Notes: generated by a model not told the origin, from the sequence alone. A stretch of DNA of 64,000 bases from Chamaesiphon minutus PCC 6605 (GCF_000317145.1 NC_019697.1:4228886-4292885); one strand, 5' to 3'. Counted from the first letter of the stretch, positions 17,131 through 26,823 are shown. Made by a program: numbers and translations.

Positions 17131-18285
17131 ATGTCACCCACAGCTCAAAATCCCTTATTAACGATCGAGCAAGAATACGGACAAAGCATTTGGATGGACA
17201 ATCTCAGCCGAGATATCCTCACCACAGGCGAACTCGCCCAACTAATCGACAGCCGTGGCGTCTTGGGGATCACATCTAACCCCGCCATTTTTGAAAAAGC
17301 GATCGCAGGTAACGCCATTTATGACAACCAAATCGAAGAAGGGATTAAAGCTGGAAAATCGCTTAACGACATCTACGAATCCCTAATTTTTACCGATATC
17401 CGTCAAGCCTGCGACATTTTGCGCCCCGTCTACGACAAAACTAACGGGATCGATGGGTACGTCAGCATCGAAGTCCCGCCCACGATTGCCGCAGACACCG
17501 CCAGCACCATTAGCGAAGCCCGCCGCTACTACGGTGAAATCGGTCGTCCCAACGTGATGATTAAGATCCCTGGTACCCCCGAAGGCTTACCTGCCGTCGA
17601 ACAAATGATTAGCGAAGGCATCAGCGTCAACGTCACCCTCCTCTTCTCTGTCGCCAGCTACGTCGAAGCAGCCTGGGCATACATTCGCGGCTTAGAAACT
17701 CGCGCCGTCAAAGGCGAAGACATTAGTAACATCGCCTCCGTCGCCAGTTTCTTCCTCAGCCGGATCGACACCAACATCGATGGTAAACTAGACCATCTCC
17801 TCAAAAACCTCAGCGACCCCACCAAAACCGAAAAACTTTCCGCACTCAAAGGCAAAATCGCGATCGCCAACGCCAAAATTGCCTATCAAGAATACAAAAA
17901 AATTATCGCCACAGATCGCTGGCAACAACTAGCTGCCAAAGGCGCACGCGTCCAACGCCTCCTGTGGGCGAGTACCGGGACTAAAGATCCCAGCTACAGC
18001 GATGTCATGTACGTCGATGGATTAGTCGGTAACGATACCGTCAACACCCTCCCTCCAAACACGATCGAAGCCTGCGCGGATCATTGCGATCCCGCCAGCC
18101 GCATCGAAGCCGGAGTCGATGAAGCCTACCGCCTTGTCGCCAGCCTCAAAGACCCCGACATCAACATCGATCTCGATAGCGTCATGAACGAACTCCTCAT
18201 CGACGGCATCGACAAATTCGTCAAACCCTTCGACTCCCTGATGAAATCCTTAGATGTTAAGGTGAAAGCGTTGATGCCAGTTTAG
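17131..18285 (+). CDS. tal: Transaldolase
   Basis: A 384-residue transaldolase of the long type found in cyanobacteria and actinobacteria. It transfers dihydroxyacetone between sedoheptulose-7-phosphate/glyceraldehyde-3-phosphate and erythrose-4-phosphate/fructose-6-phosphate in the pentose phosphate pathway. Family motifs are SIWMDNLSRDIL and GVLGITSNPAIFEKAI near the N-terminus, and the Schiff-base Lys in GRPNVMIKIPGTPEGL around residue 145. SVASFFLSRIDTNID follows later. It lies upstream of zwf and opcA, the classical cyanobacterial oxidative pentose phosphate set for dark metabolism. The 700-bp gap to zwf, with repeats, suggests that zwf has its own promoter here. Confidence 0.97.
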   Translation: MSPTAQNPLLTIEQEYGQSIWMDNLSRDILTTGELAQLIDSRGVLGITSNPAIFEKAIAGNAIYDNQIEEGIKAGKSLNDIYESLIFTDIRQACDILRPVYDKTNGIDGYVSIEVPPTIAADTASTISEARRYYGEIGRPNVMIKIPGTPEGLPAVEQMISEGISVNVTLLFSVASYVEAAWAYIRGLETRAVKGEDISNIASVASFFLSRIDTNIDGKLDHLLKNLSDPTKTEKLSALKGKIAIANAKIAYQEYKKIIATDRWQQLAAKGARVQRLLWASTGTKDPSYSDVMYVDGLVGNDTVNTLPPNTIEACADHCDPASRIEAGVDEAYRLVASLKDPDINIDLDSVMNELLIDGIDKFVKPFDSLMKSLDVKVKALMPV

Positions 18286-18985
18286 GGATTTGGGATTTTG
18301 CAGATGCGCTCCGGTCGGGTTCCCCGACCATGGAAGCGCACCAAGCAGGATTTTGAATTTTGGATTGATGGTTTGGATCGATCGGCGACAGACAGAGATC
18401 GAAGTACATTGATAACTTAGTGAGAGACTCAATCCCAAAAACATCTCCACTCGATCGATCTAAAAACCATACCCTCAAACCAAGCACCATCTCTGAAATT
18501 ACCGCACAACGCACCAAGTACGGAGTAAGTGCGATCGAGATTGAAACGAAGTCAACCATACTTATGCGTCAACCATAGCCTCAAAAAGGAGACTAAGATT
18601 CTGGTTCCCCCTCCCCCCTTCCAAACTGTTCATAACCCGCAGATTAATAACCTAAAGTAACAGTACTAATGCGAAGCGCGCTCAACGTCCCACAGATCGA
18701 ACCTTGTGCAGGGGAGTTTGAGGGGCGGGGTGCCGCCCCTCAACGGGGGGTCTGGGGGAAGCCTCCCCCAGATCCGGGTTCTACCACACCAGAGATCGAA
18801 CACTAAGCACCGATCCGAGTTCTGCCCCACCAGAGATCGAACACTAAGCACCGATCCGAGTTCTGCCCCACCAGAGATCGAACACTAAGCACCGATCCAA
18901 GTTCTGCCCCACCAGCAGCAACGATAATCGACTAGGGCAGAAACCTAAGTGGAAAGCCTCCACCCCACACATACCCAGAATAAAA
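18286..18985. other. Repeat-rich intergenic region between tal and zwf
   Basis: No gene is supported. It contains GC-rich hairpins (18720-18742 with arms GAGGGGCGG/CCGCCCCTC, and 18751-18772 with arms TCTGGGGGA/TCCCCCAGA) and a 41-bp tandem repeat (18788-18917). Confidence 0.7.
18788..18917. repeat. 41-bp tandem repeat, about 3.2 copies
   Basis: Units starting at 18788, 18829 and 18870 (ACCAGAGATCGAACACTAAG...) are nearly identical, the third ending CCAAG instead of CCGAG, followed by a partial fourth copy ACCAGCAG. A degenerate copy precedes at about 18770. Spacing is exact without intervening unique spacers, so this is not a CRISPR array. It lies about 70 nt before the zwf start. Confidence 0.9.
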
Positions 18986-20515
18986 ATGCTCGATCTACTC
19001 GAAAACCCATTCCGCCTCGGACTACGACAAGAACGAGTCCCCGAACCCCAAATCCTCACCATCTTCGGCGCATCCGGCGACCTCACCCACCGCAAACTGA
19101 TCCCCGCATTATATCAAATGCGACTCGATCGTCGGCTCCCCCCCGAAATCACCATCGTCGGCGTCGCCCGCCGCGACTGGAGCCACGAATACTTCCGCGA
19201 ACACTCCAAACAAGGCATCGAAGAATTCGGCAACGGCATCCAAGACGAAACCGCCTGGAACGAATTTGCCAAAGGCTTATACTACTGCTCTGGCGACATC
19301 GACAAACCCGAAAGCTACCAAAAACTCAAAGCCTTCCTCGGCGAACTCGATACCGAACGCCGCACCATGGGCAACCGAGTCTTCTACCTCTCCGTCGCCC
19401 CCAACTTCTTCCCCGAAGCCATCAAACAACTAGGTAGTGCCGGGATGCTCAACGATCCCCAAAAACATCGCCTCGTCATCGAAAAACCCTTCGGACGCGA
19501 CCTCAGCTCCGCCAGAGTTCTCAACCGCGTCGTCCGCCAACATTGCCAAGAGCAGCAAGTGTACCGGATCGACCACTACCTGGGCAAAGAAACCGTCCAA
19601 AACCTGCTCGTGTTGCGATTTGCCAACGCCATCTTTGAACCCCTCTGGAATCGCAATTACATCGATCACATCCAGATCACCGTCGCCGAAACCGTCGGTG
19701 TCGAAGATCGTGCGGGTTACTACGAATCCGCTGGTGCATTGCGCGACATGATCCAAAACCACCTAATGCAGGTATTTTGCCTCACCGCCATGGAGCCGCC
19801 CAACTCCCTCGACGCCGATTCCATCCGCACCGAAAAAGTCAAAGTTCTCGAAGCCACCCGCCTCGCAGATGTCAATAACCTCAATCGATCGGCAATTCGG
19901 GGACAATATCAATCAGGCTGGATGAAAGGCGAGCAGATCCCTGGCTATCGCGAAGAACCAGGCGTCGCTCCTGGCTCCGTTACCTCCAGCTTTGTCGCCA
20001 TGAAATTTATGGTCGATAACTGGCGGTGGAAAGATGTCCCCTTCTATCTGCGCACTGGCAAACGCTTACCCAAAAAAGTTTCCGAAATTGCCGTGCAATT
20101 TAAAGAAGTGCCGTGGTTGATTTTCCAATCAGCCTCGCGTCAAGCCAATCCCAACGTCCTCACATTCCAGATTTATCCCAACGAAGGCATCTCACTCCAA
20201 TTTGAAGCCAAAATGCCTGGAGCCGATCTGCGCACGCGCACCGAAAATATGGACTTCAACTACCAAGAAGCCTTTGGCGTCAAATCTTCCGATGCCTACG
20301 ATCGATTATTGATCGACTGTATGCTCGGCGATCAAACCCTCTTCACCCGCTCCGACGAAGTTGAAGAAGCATGGCGCATCGTCACCCCCGCCCTCTCCGA
20401 CTGGGAAGCCAACACCGATCCCAACTCGATTTCCCTCTACGAAGCAGGTACCTGGGGGCCATTAGCAGCCGAAGATCTAATCAATGACGATGGTCGCAAG
20501 TGGCATCGATCTTAG
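18986..20515 (+). CDS. zwf: Glucose-6-phosphate 1-dehydrogenase
   Basis: A 509-residue enzyme that oxidises glucose-6-phosphate to 6-phosphogluconolactone with reduction of NADP+, the entry step of the oxidative pentose phosphate pathway. The dinucleotide-binding motif [21 protein letters not shown] is at residues about 24-44. The active-site signature [14 protein letters not shown], with the catalytic His and substrate Lys, is near residue 195. Length and C-terminal ending ([16 protein letters not shown]) are normal. opcA follows 273 nt downstream, coding for its activator. In cyanobacteria the enzyme is shut off in the light through thioredoxin; I did not locate the regulatory cysteines with certainty. 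Confidence 0.97.
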   Translation: MLDLLENPFRLGLRQERVPEPQILTIFGASGDLTHRKLIPALYQMRLDRRLPPEITIVGVARRDWSHEYFREHSKQGIEEFGNGIQDETAWNEFAKGLYYCSGDIDKPESYQKLKAFLGELDTERRTMGNRVFYLSVAPNFFPEAIKQLGSAGMLNDPQKHRLVIEKPFGRDLSSARVLNRVVRQHCQEQQVYRIDHYLGKETVQNLLVLRFANAIFEPLWNRNYIDHIQITVAETVGVEDRAGYYESAGALRDMIQNHLMQVFCLTAMEPPNSLDADSIRTEKVKVLEATRLADVNNLNRSAIRGQYQSGWMKGEQIPGYREEPGVAPGSVTSSFVAMKFMVDNWRWKDVPFYLRTGKRLPKKVSEIAVQFKEVPWLIFQSASRQANPNVLTFQIYPNEGISLQFEAKMPGADLRTRTENMDFNYQEAFGVKSSDAYDRLLIDCMLGDQTLFTRSDEVEEAWRIVTPALSDWEANTDPNSISLYEAGTWGPLAAEDLINDDGRKWHRS

Positions 20516-20788
20516 ACCTGCGGGGAGCCAGGGGCGGGGAGTGACAGAGTCACGGAAACAAAATTAACAAACAGCATTTATCCACCCCCGCTCCCTGTCT
20601 TGTCTTGACGCACACAACCGGGAGGTAACCTCCCGGTCGTTGGCGGAGCCTTCCCGAAGGGAGCTGCGTCGCTGTCTGGCTAAACCGTCGGCTTTGCCGA
20701 CTTTGGCGAAGCCTCTGCCTTAGCAGATACGCGAGCCACCGCTCCCCGCTCCCCGCTCCATCCTCCCTATTCCCTACCCTCTACAAAA
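20516..20788. other. zwf-opcA spacer with palindromic repeats
   Basis: The 273 bases hold inverted repeats (for example ACCGGGAGGTAACCTCCCGGT near 20619-20640) and CGTCGGCTTTGCCGAC-type hairpins. No gene is seen. These GC-rich palindromes could stabilise zwf mRNA or end part of the transcription. Confidence 0.5.
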
Positions 20789-22153
20789 ATGAGTACCCAA
20801 TCCCCCCCAGTCGTCTCTCTGCGCGCGCCGAAGGATGTTTCGGTAACTGATATCGAACAGGAATTAGGCCAAATCTGGAAAGACTATCAACCAGAAAGCC
20901 AAGCCCAAGATACGATCGTTGCTACTCAGGCTAGTACCTTCACTCTGATGGTCTACGAGCCAGAACCGACCCAGCACATGTTAGCAGTATTGGGCTTCTA
21001 TAATGGCCCAATCGATGGCATTTTAGGCCCAGCGCAAGTCAAAGCTATCAGAGCAGCGCAAAAAGCTTATAAACTCCCCGTCACTGGTAAACTCGATCGC
21101 GAGACGACGAGCCAGATTCAGTCGAATTATCACGATCGAATCACTCAGAATAACGACAAACACGCCCTCGCCGTCGAAAAAGACGTCGATAATCGCGGTT
21201 ATATAGTTACTGATGCGATCGCCAATACCAATCCCCGCCGGATCGTCACACTCTGTCCGATCGTCGGCGAAGATAGTAGCGTCACCGCCCAAGTATCGGT
21301 ATATTGTCCGATGAAGAAGCAGTATCTACATTCCCTTGTCTGTAGCGAATACGTCACCTTACGGGGCACGCCAGACGCCTTAGAGCGCAATGGCGAGAGT
21401 ATTGCCAATCTATCGGTTCCCGACTTACCCCGCTTCTTGTGGTGGAAGGATACCCCCACACCTAGCAAACCACTATTTCAAAACTTAGCACATCAAGCAC
21501 ATTCGGTCATATTTGACTCGGCTGATTTTGTCAATAGCGAAACTGAATTGTTGCAATTACACGAAATTCTCGACAATGGTATTCCCGTCATCGATCTCAA
21601 CTGGCGCAGGATTGCTGGTTGGCAAGAACTCACCGCCGAAGCCTTCGATCCGCCAGCTCGTCGCAAAGATATCACCGAAATCGATCGTGTCGATGTCAAC
21701 TACGAGTTAGGCAATCCCGCTCAAGCCATTATGTTTCTCGGCTGGCTCTCCAGTCGCCTCCAATGGCAACCCGTCAGCTACAAACATACTGGCGGCGATT
21801 ATGACTTGCGAGAAGTCGATTTTGTCGCTCCTGACGGACGCAAAATCCATACCGAACTAGCCGGAATGCCAACAGCCGACCCTGGTGAAATTCCTGGCGA
21901 TTTGATGGGTGTGAGGCTTAACTCTACCAACCCCAAAGCCAACTGTATCACCGTTCTGTGTTCGGAAGTAGCTGGCTGTATGCAAATGGAAATGCGCGGC
22001 GGTACCCAAACTGCACGAGTAGAAGAAGTAACTTCCATCGCCGAGCGCAATGCCGAAGATTTACTCGCCGAGTATTTACAACGCTGGAGTCGAGATCTAC
22101 TCTACGAGCAAACGATGACTGTAGTTGCTCAGATTTTGAGCAAATTAGGCTGA
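20789..22153 (+). CDS. opcA: Glucose-6-phosphate dehydrogenase assembly/activator protein OpcA
   Basis: A 454-residue OpcA, the allosteric partner that raises the affinity and activity of G6PDH in cyanobacteria. The N-terminal part has a peptidoglycan-binding-like helical repeat (LAVLGFYNGPIDGILGPAQVKAIRAAQKAYKLPVTG, residues about 55-95), a known addition in cyanobacterial members. The conserved OpcA domain follows (RRIVTLCPIVGEDSSVTAQVSVYC, LPRFLWWKDTP, SVIFDSADF, DLNWRRIAGWQEL). Position after zwf is as in other cyanobacteria. Confidence 0.95.
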   Translation: MSTQSPPVVSLRAPKDVSVTDIEQELGQIWKDYQPESQAQDTIVATQASTFTLMVYEPEPTQHMLAVLGFYNGPIDGILGPAQVKAIRAAQKAYKLPVTGKLDRETTSQIQSNYHDRITQNNDKHALAVEKDVDNRGYIVTDAIANTNPRRIVTLCPIVGEDSSVTAQVSVYCPMKKQYLHSLVCSEYVTLRGTPDALERNGESIANLSVPDLPRFLWWKDTPTPSKPLFQNLAHQAHSVIFDSADFVNSETELLQLHEILDNGIPVIDLNWRRIAGWQELTAEAFDPPARRKDITEIDRVDVNYELGNPAQAIMFLGWLSSRLQWQPVSYKHTGGDYDLREVDFVAPDGRKIHTELAGMPTADPGEIPGDLMGVRLNSTNPKANCITVLCSEVAGCMQMEMRGGTQTARVEEVTSIAERNAEDLLAEYLQRWSRDLLYEQTMTVVAQILSKLG

Positions 22154-22215
22154 GTTCGGGTTAAAGATATCGGCTTCGTTCTAGCACCGCCGATTGAAAT
22201 CGGGGCTACTATTAC

Positions 22216-22263
22216 AAAGTCCGCCTACGCGGACTAATAAACTAGTCCGCGTAGGCGGACTTT
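22216..22263. repeat. Long palindrome with AGTCCGCGTAGGCGGACT arms (copy 1)
   Basis: Perfect 21-bp arms (AAAGTCCGCCTACGCGGACTA and its complement) surround a six-base loop. The wider context (GATTGAAATCGGGGCTA... and ...GAGACTTCCAGTCTC) is repeated at 45066-45184, and the arm recurs at 36857-36884. It lies downstream of opcA. Confidence 0.9.
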
Positions 22264-22385
22264 GCATCACGAGCAGAGACTTCCAGTCTCTAGGCTCTTC
22301 GTCTCCCAAACTGAGGTTAAAGTAGGCTAAATTATTGCGTAGGGTGTGTTATCGCATTAGCATAACGCACCCAAAATTTTACAGG

Positions 22386-23060
22386 ATGACTCTATTTAAT
22401 ATCTTCGGATCTCCTTCTTCGATCGATCGAGATATCCTCGTTTTTGTCGATACACTGCCCGAATTGGAAGCCAGCAAAACCCTAGCTAAACAGCTTGCGC
22501 CGACAATCCAGGCGCACTTTCAAGACGCTAAATCACCAAATATTAACTTCGGCATTCTGGATAATGGGGTAATTGTAAAGACGCTCAAAGGCATCCCCGA
22601 CGAAACTAATAATGCTATCTTGGCAACATATAACTTTCATCTCCAACCACATCAACTTGCCGTTACCCATCCTGTAGTGCGAGATCTTGATGCCAAAAAC
22701 CAGCGCGCCGCTCGCGTCATCCTCTCATTCTATTCTCGCACGACTCACCGCGAAGGGGTCAAGCAAGCCCTCCGGGGAGATTTTCAGGCAAAATGTGCCA
22801 TGCTGTCGCAACTCAATTTCTCTGTACCTGTAGACTTTGGCAAACAGGCTACGCCTGAAGTAGATATTTACAAAAGTATCGCCTTTCAACTCGGACAGTC
22901 GCTAGCACTGTCCGAGGGTGTCGAACTCTATACTAAAGAAGACATCGTTTCATATTTTCCGCTGTTTGGTGCTGCACTCCGTCGCGAGCCAATTATCCCC
23001 GAATGTCGGCAGGCTTTAGAACATGCCAAGCAGCGGTTCTTAGATATAAGCTTTGCATAA
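22386..23060 (+). CDS. Hypothetical protein, 224 residues
   Basis: Not recognised. The ATG at 22386 (MTLFNIFGSPSSIDRDILVFVD) is chosen over an upstream in-frame start because it opens with a compact fold. The start GSPSSIDRDILVFVD loosely resembles the GS...DxD signature of nucleotidyltransferases, but the spacing is short and the rest gives no support. A helical C-terminal half contains SFYSRTTHREGVKQALRGDFQAK. No signal peptide or membrane segment. It stands alone after the palindrome that follows opcA. Composition is like that of the chromosomal genes around it. Confidence 0.6.
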   Translation: MTLFNIFGSPSSIDRDILVFVDTLPELEASKTLAKQLAPTIQAHFQDAKSPNINFGILDNGVIVKTLKGIPDETNNAILATYNFHLQPHQLAVTHPVVRDLDAKNQRAARVILSFYSRTTHREGVKQALRGDFQAKCAMLSQLNFSVPVDFGKQATPEVDIYKSIAFQLGQSLALSEGVELYTKEDIVSYFPLFGAALRREPIIPECRQALEHAKQRFLDISFA

Positions 23061-23242
23061 GCTATACGATCGAACACCAAGAGCTATAATCCTTATTTAT
23101 CGATCGATGACGATCTCATTTTGAGCCGATCGTGGTCTAAAATAAGTCAGCTACAATGGTATTCAGATAATTAATGTCTAATTTCAGTTAGACATCAGCT
23201 CAAGCAGAAACTTGTCTTCAGCTATCGCCAGATCTAACGAGG

Positions 23243-23359
23243 ATGTATAGACCAATCTATCTAGTTCGGTTCGATCGACGTACTGGTGACATATTTATGT
23301 TAGCTGGAGAAGGAATTGAGATAACAATTAAGGCAAATGGTCTTTGGAGGTTTAATTGA
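23243..23359 (+). CDS. DUF6888-like small protein (possibly 5' truncated)
   Basis: A 38-residue frame (MYRPIYLVRFDRRTGDIFMLAGEGIEITI...) that fits the small cyanobacterial DUF6888 family, known as the upstream partner of DUF6887. The in-frame codons before the ATG also look like family sequence (TCLQLSPDLTR), back to a TAG at about 23189. The natural start may therefore have been lost through that stop, or a non-standard start is used. The stop codon TGA shares its last base with the ATG of the next gene (TGATG), a sign of translational coupling. Confidence 0.55.
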   Translation: MYRPIYLVRFDRRTGDIFMLAGEGIEITIKANGLWRFN

Positions 23360-23556
23360 TGAAACCAGATTTTCAAGCTATTTCTCAAGCTGAATTGAGA
23401 TCTTACGTCATCGCCCATCCTGACGATCTTGAAGCTTTTGAGACTCTAGCAGATCGGGCTTATGCCAATCCCAATCCCCAATGGTATCAGCCTCAAGATA
23501 TCGGTAGATTTCCAGAACTTTTGGAGCAGCATCGAGCTAATAAATATACACAATGA
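23359..23556 (+). CDS. DUF6887-like small protein
   Basis: A 65-residue protein (MKPDFQAISQAELRSYVIAHPDDLEAFETLADRAYANPN) with the pattern of cyanobacterial DUF6887, in which PDF..S..EL..YV..H..D.EAF is conserved. The family is found paired with DUF6888, and both orders and overlaps have the look of a two-component small module, though no function is established. The start ATG overlaps the stop of the upstream gene by one base and its own stop overlaps the next gene by four bases (ATGA). A good Shine-Dalgarno (TTTGGAGG) lies just upstream. Confidence 0.7.
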   Translation: MKPDFQAISQAELRSYVIAHPDDLEAFETLADRAYANPNPQWYQPQDIGRFPELLEQHRANKYTQ

Positions 23557-24035
23557 GTTTATTTTCTGACAATCCCATAGCAATGGAAGAAGTAATAGAC
23601 GATACAAGAAAAACTGTAGAACAAGAAACCCGATGGGCTTATCCAATTGCACTGAAACTATACCAAGATAGCCATCATTTGCCAATTGACTGGGCAGTAG
23701 AGTGCCTAAGAATATACTTGTCTGAGTTTAAGCCTTCAAATATTACTAAGCTTAATAAGTATATTGCACAGGCTTTAGATATGGAGTATCGAGATGGGCT
23801 AACTTCTTCGCAGTGCATAAAGATTGCAAATGAACTCTGTTATTTGCCCGAAGAAGGGGACAATCTTGAAGCTGCAATAGCTAGATTGTGGTGGGCTATC
23901 TCAAACAAACAGGATAGTTTTCACGAAGCTGGAAGAGCTATTGAATTATTATTACCCGATAAATCTAATAGTCTATTATTCGATCTTTATTTGGAAGCTG
24001 CTGTCAGGATTTACAAAGAATACGGAATTTATTAA
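23553..24035 (+). CDS. Hypothetical helical protein
   Basis: A 160-residue acidic, Leu-rich, probably all-helical protein without recognised motifs (EEVIDDTRKTVEQETRWAYPIALKLYQ, YIAQALDMEYRDGLTSSQCIKIANELCYL). It overlaps the DUF6887 gene by four bases, so the three small genes at 23243-24035 form one translationally coupled unit. No signal peptide or membrane segment. It ends two bases before the convergent DUF433 gene. Confidence 0.6.
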   Translation: MSLFSDNPIAMEEVIDDTRKTVEQETRWAYPIALKLYQDSHHLPIDWAVECLRIYLSEFKPSNITKLNKYIAQALDMEYRDGLTSSQCIKIANELCYLPEEGDNLEAAIARLWWAISNKQDSFHEAGRAIELLLPDKSNSLLFDLYLEAAVRIYKEYGIY

Positions 24036-24037
24036 AT

Positions 24038-24229
24038 TTATTTCGCATAAGATAGGGCTTCATAAATATCTAGCAGCTCTAAATATGGATAAGCAGCGAG
24101 GATTTCTTCAGGTGTACGTCCTGATGCCATTAGTCCGACAATCGTGCCGACAGTAACGCGTAAGCCGCGAATGCAAGGCTTACCGCCCATCACTTCGGGA
24201 TTGAATGTAATTCGAGACAACTCTTTCAT
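24038..24229 (-). CDS. DUF433 domain protein (antitoxin-type)
   Basis: A 63-residue DUF433 protein (MKELSRITFNPEVMGGKPCIRGLRVTVGTIVGLMASGRTPEEILAAYPYL) with the family core NPxVMGGKPxIRGxRxTV and the helix-turn-helix-like EEILAAYPYL. These are usually the antitoxin half of pairs with a DUF5615 (PIN-like) toxin directly downstream. Here the downstream position is occupied by the convergent hypothetical gene, so the toxin partner is missing and the gene looks like an orphan. A weak Shine-Dalgarno (AAGGAGAATCC on the minus strand) precedes the ATG. Confidence 0.85.
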   Translation of the reverse strand: MKELSRITFNPEVMGGKPCIRGLRVTVGTIVGLMASGRTPEEILAAYPYLELLDIYEALSYAK

Positions 24230-24504
24230 GAGGATTCTCCTTAGTGAGATCGAGCTTTATTAGTGGTTGGTGCAATTAGTTATTAAAATAGCCAATATCT
24301 GAAATCTAACTATTGGGTACTGCCCTACTAATATTTTATAATTAATTATGCCTACCTGAAAGCCATAACTTGTTAAATTAACTTTGCCCAGCGTATACTG
24401 TACTGTATCTAAATTTTAATGCTCGGCGGTAATTAATAGTCTCCCAGCCGAGACATACCTAATTTCTCCCAAAAACTTTAAGCCAACTGAAATAATAATT
24501 TCAC

Positions 24505-26823
24505 ATGTTAGATATCCGCGCTCAAATTGCTGCCGAACTCGACTTAAACCCTAGCATCGTGCAAAACGTTCTAGATTTATTTGCCGAAGGAGCCACGATC
24601 CCGTTTATTGCTCGGTATCGGAAAGAGCGAACGGATGAGATGAATGAAATCGTGTTGCGCGAACTCGAAGAAAGGTTTACATATTTAACCGAGTTGGCGG
24701 CGCGGAAAGAAAGTATTATTAGCTCGATCGAGTCTCAAGATAAATTAACTCCAGAATTGCGCGCCAAAATCGAAAATTGTTTATTAAAAACCGAAATAGA
24801 AGATTTATATCTACCCTACAAACCGAAGCGACGCACGCGAGCGACAATTGCTAGGGAAAAAGGATTAGAACCATTAGCTGAGTTGATTCGCTCTTTAAAT
24901 AATCCCAGTGCCAAGCCGCTAGAATTGGAACCCGAAGCAGCTAAATATATCGATGAAGAGAAGGGTGTCAAGACAGCCGCCGAAGCTCTAGCTGGTGCGT
25001 CCGATATTATTGCGGAATCGATCGCGGATAAAGCCAATTTACGCGCTTATATTCGTGAGTATATTCAATCGGAAGGGCAGTTTATATCGAAGATTAAAGA
25101 TGATGTCCCTGAAGGCTCGACTAAATTTGAGATGTATCGCAAGTATTCGGCACCAGTAAGTAAAGTTGCCCCACATAATTTACTCGCCCTATTTCGTGGC
25201 GAAACTGAAAAGGTATTGAGTCTCGACTTAGAATTTAGCGAAGATGATATTTACGATTATTTAGCTACCCAAGAGATTAAAACTAAAGTACCCGCTATTC
25301 GGGACTTTTATCAAGCAATGCTCAAAGATGCTTTCAACCGCTTGATGAAAACATCGTTGGTAAATGAAGTCCGAGCTGAATCTAAATTACAGGCAGATAT
25401 CGGCTCGATTTCTAATTTTGAAACCAATCTCCGCGAACTATTACTATCGGCCCCAGCGGGGATGAAACCGACACTGGCGATCGATCCTGGCTTCCGCAGT
25501 GGATGTAAGGTTGCGGTATTATCTGAGACAGGCCAATTCTTGGCTTATGAAGCTGTATTTCCCCATCAGTCTGCCAACCAACGCCAACAAGCTGCCAATA
25601 CAGTCAAACAATTTATTAAAAAATACAATATCCAATTAATTGCGATCGGGAATGGTACCGCCGGACGCGAAACCGACCAATTTGTCATCGAAACGATCGC
25701 CGATCTCGAACCGAAACCGATTAAAGTAATGGTCAATGAATCGGGAGCATCGATTTATTCAGCAAGCGAAGTGGCAATCTCCGAATTTCCCGATTTGGAT
25801 ATTACCGTGCGCGGCGCAATCAGTATCGGACGCCGATTACAAGATCCTTTAGCCGAATTAGTAAAAATCGATCCCAAATCGATCGGTGTCGGTCAATATC
25901 AACACGATGTAGACCAAAAATTACTCAGAAAAAAACTCGATGATACTGTCGAAAGTTGCGTCAACTATGTCGGCGTCGATCTCAATACTGCCTCCAAAGA
26001 ATTGCTGACATTTGTCTCTGGTTTAACGCCGACGATTGCCAATAATATCATTGCCTATCGCAACGAAAATGGAGCTTTTAAAAACCGCAAACAACTACTC
26101 AAAGTAGCCAAGCTCGGCCCCAAAGCCTTCGAGCAAGCCGCTGGTTTTTTGCGCATCCGCGATGGCGAAAACCCCCTGGATAATACCGCCGTTCATCCCG
26201 AAAGTTATCCGATTTTGGCCGCGATCGCCAAAGATGTCAATATCCCCCTCACCGAACCCACCAAACTCGGCTCACAGCTCAAACAAACAGATATTAAAAA
26301 ATATATCACCGATACCATCGGCGAACCCACCCTCCGCGATATCATCGGCGAACTCGAAAAACCCGGACGCGACCCCCGCGCCGAGTTCAAATATGCCACC
26401 TTTAAGGAAGGTATTCAAGAAATTACAGATTTAGTCGTCGGCATGGAATTGGAGGGCACCGTGACCAACGTAGCTAACTTTGGAGCCTTTGTAGACATTG
26501 GGGTGCATCAAGATGGATTGGTACACATCTCCCAGTTATCCGATACCTTTGTCAGCGATCCCAACCAAATTGTCAAAGTCGGTCAAGTCGTCAAAGTAAA
26601 AGTACTAGAAGTCAACGCTCAACTCAAACGCATAAGTTTGACGATGAAAACTGGTGCTACACAAACAGAACGGCCATCCCCACAGCCAGCCGAGCGCAGT
26701 CCCAAACCCCAACTATCATCGGCGAAGCCATCGAAACTAGTAACAAAAACTCAACCAGTGCAGGAATCAAACCAGCCAGCAACACTGGCAGATTTACAAC
26801 GGAAGTTTGGCAAGAAAAAATAG
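24505..26823 (+). CDS. tex: Tex-like S1 RNA-binding transcription accessory protein
   Basis: A 772-residue Tex/YhgF family protein that binds nucleic acids and influences transcription and RNA metabolism. In order: N-terminal helical Tex domain (IPFIARYRKERTDEMNE), a YqgF/RNase H-like domain (PTLAIDPGFRSGCKVAVLSE, about residues 320-440), a helix-hairpin-helix region (VDLNTASKELLTFVSGLTPTIANNIIAYRNENG, about 490-560) and an S1 domain (GMELEGTVTNVANFGAFVDIGVHQDGLVHISQLSD, about 645-715). A basic low-complexity tail ends the protein. Length is typical. It stands alone, without operon partners. Confidence 0.95.
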   Translation: MLDIRAQIAAELDLNPSIVQNVLDLFAEGATIPFIARYRKERTDEMNEIVLRELEERFTYLTELAARKESIISSIESQDKLTPELRAKIENCLLKTEIEDLYLPYKPKRRTRATIAREKGLEPLAELIRSLNNPSAKPLELEPEAAKYIDEEKGVKTAAEALAGASDIIAESIADKANLRAYIREYIQSEGQFISKIKDDVPEGSTKFEMYRKYSAPVSKVAPHNLLALFRGETEKVLSLDLEFSEDDIYDYLATQEIKTKVPAIRDFYQAMLKDAFNRLMKTSLVNEVRAESKLQADIGSISNFETNLRELLLSAPAGMKPTLAIDPGFRSGCKVAVLSETGQFLAYEAVFPHQSANQRQQAANTVKQFIKKYNIQLIAIGNGTAGRETDQFVIETIADLEPKPIKVMVNESGASIYSASEVAISEFPDLDITVRGAISIGRRLQDPLAELVKIDPKSIGVGQYQHDVDQKLLRKKLDDTVESCVNYVGVDLNTASKELLTFVSGLTPTIANNIIAYRNENGAFKNRKQLLKVAKLGPKAFEQAAGFLRIRDGENPLDNTAVHPESYPILAAIAKDVNIPLTEPTKLGSQLKQTDIKKYITDTIGEPTLRDIIGELEKPGRDPRAEFKYATFKEGIQEITDLVVGMELEGTVTNVANFGAFVDIGVHQDGLVHISQLSDTFVSDPNQIVKVGQVVKVKVLEVNAQLKRISLTMKTGATQTERPSPQPAERSPKPQLSSAKPSKLVTKTQPVQESNQPATLADLQRKFGKKK

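Noticed and set aside
18788-18917. Possible CRISPR array
   Set aside because: The 41-bp units follow each other without unique spacers, and no cas gene is near. It is a simple tandem repeat.
19430-19762. Long open frames on both strands within zwf
   Set aside because: They are by-products of the codon bias of zwf; the zwf frame itself is clearly conserved.
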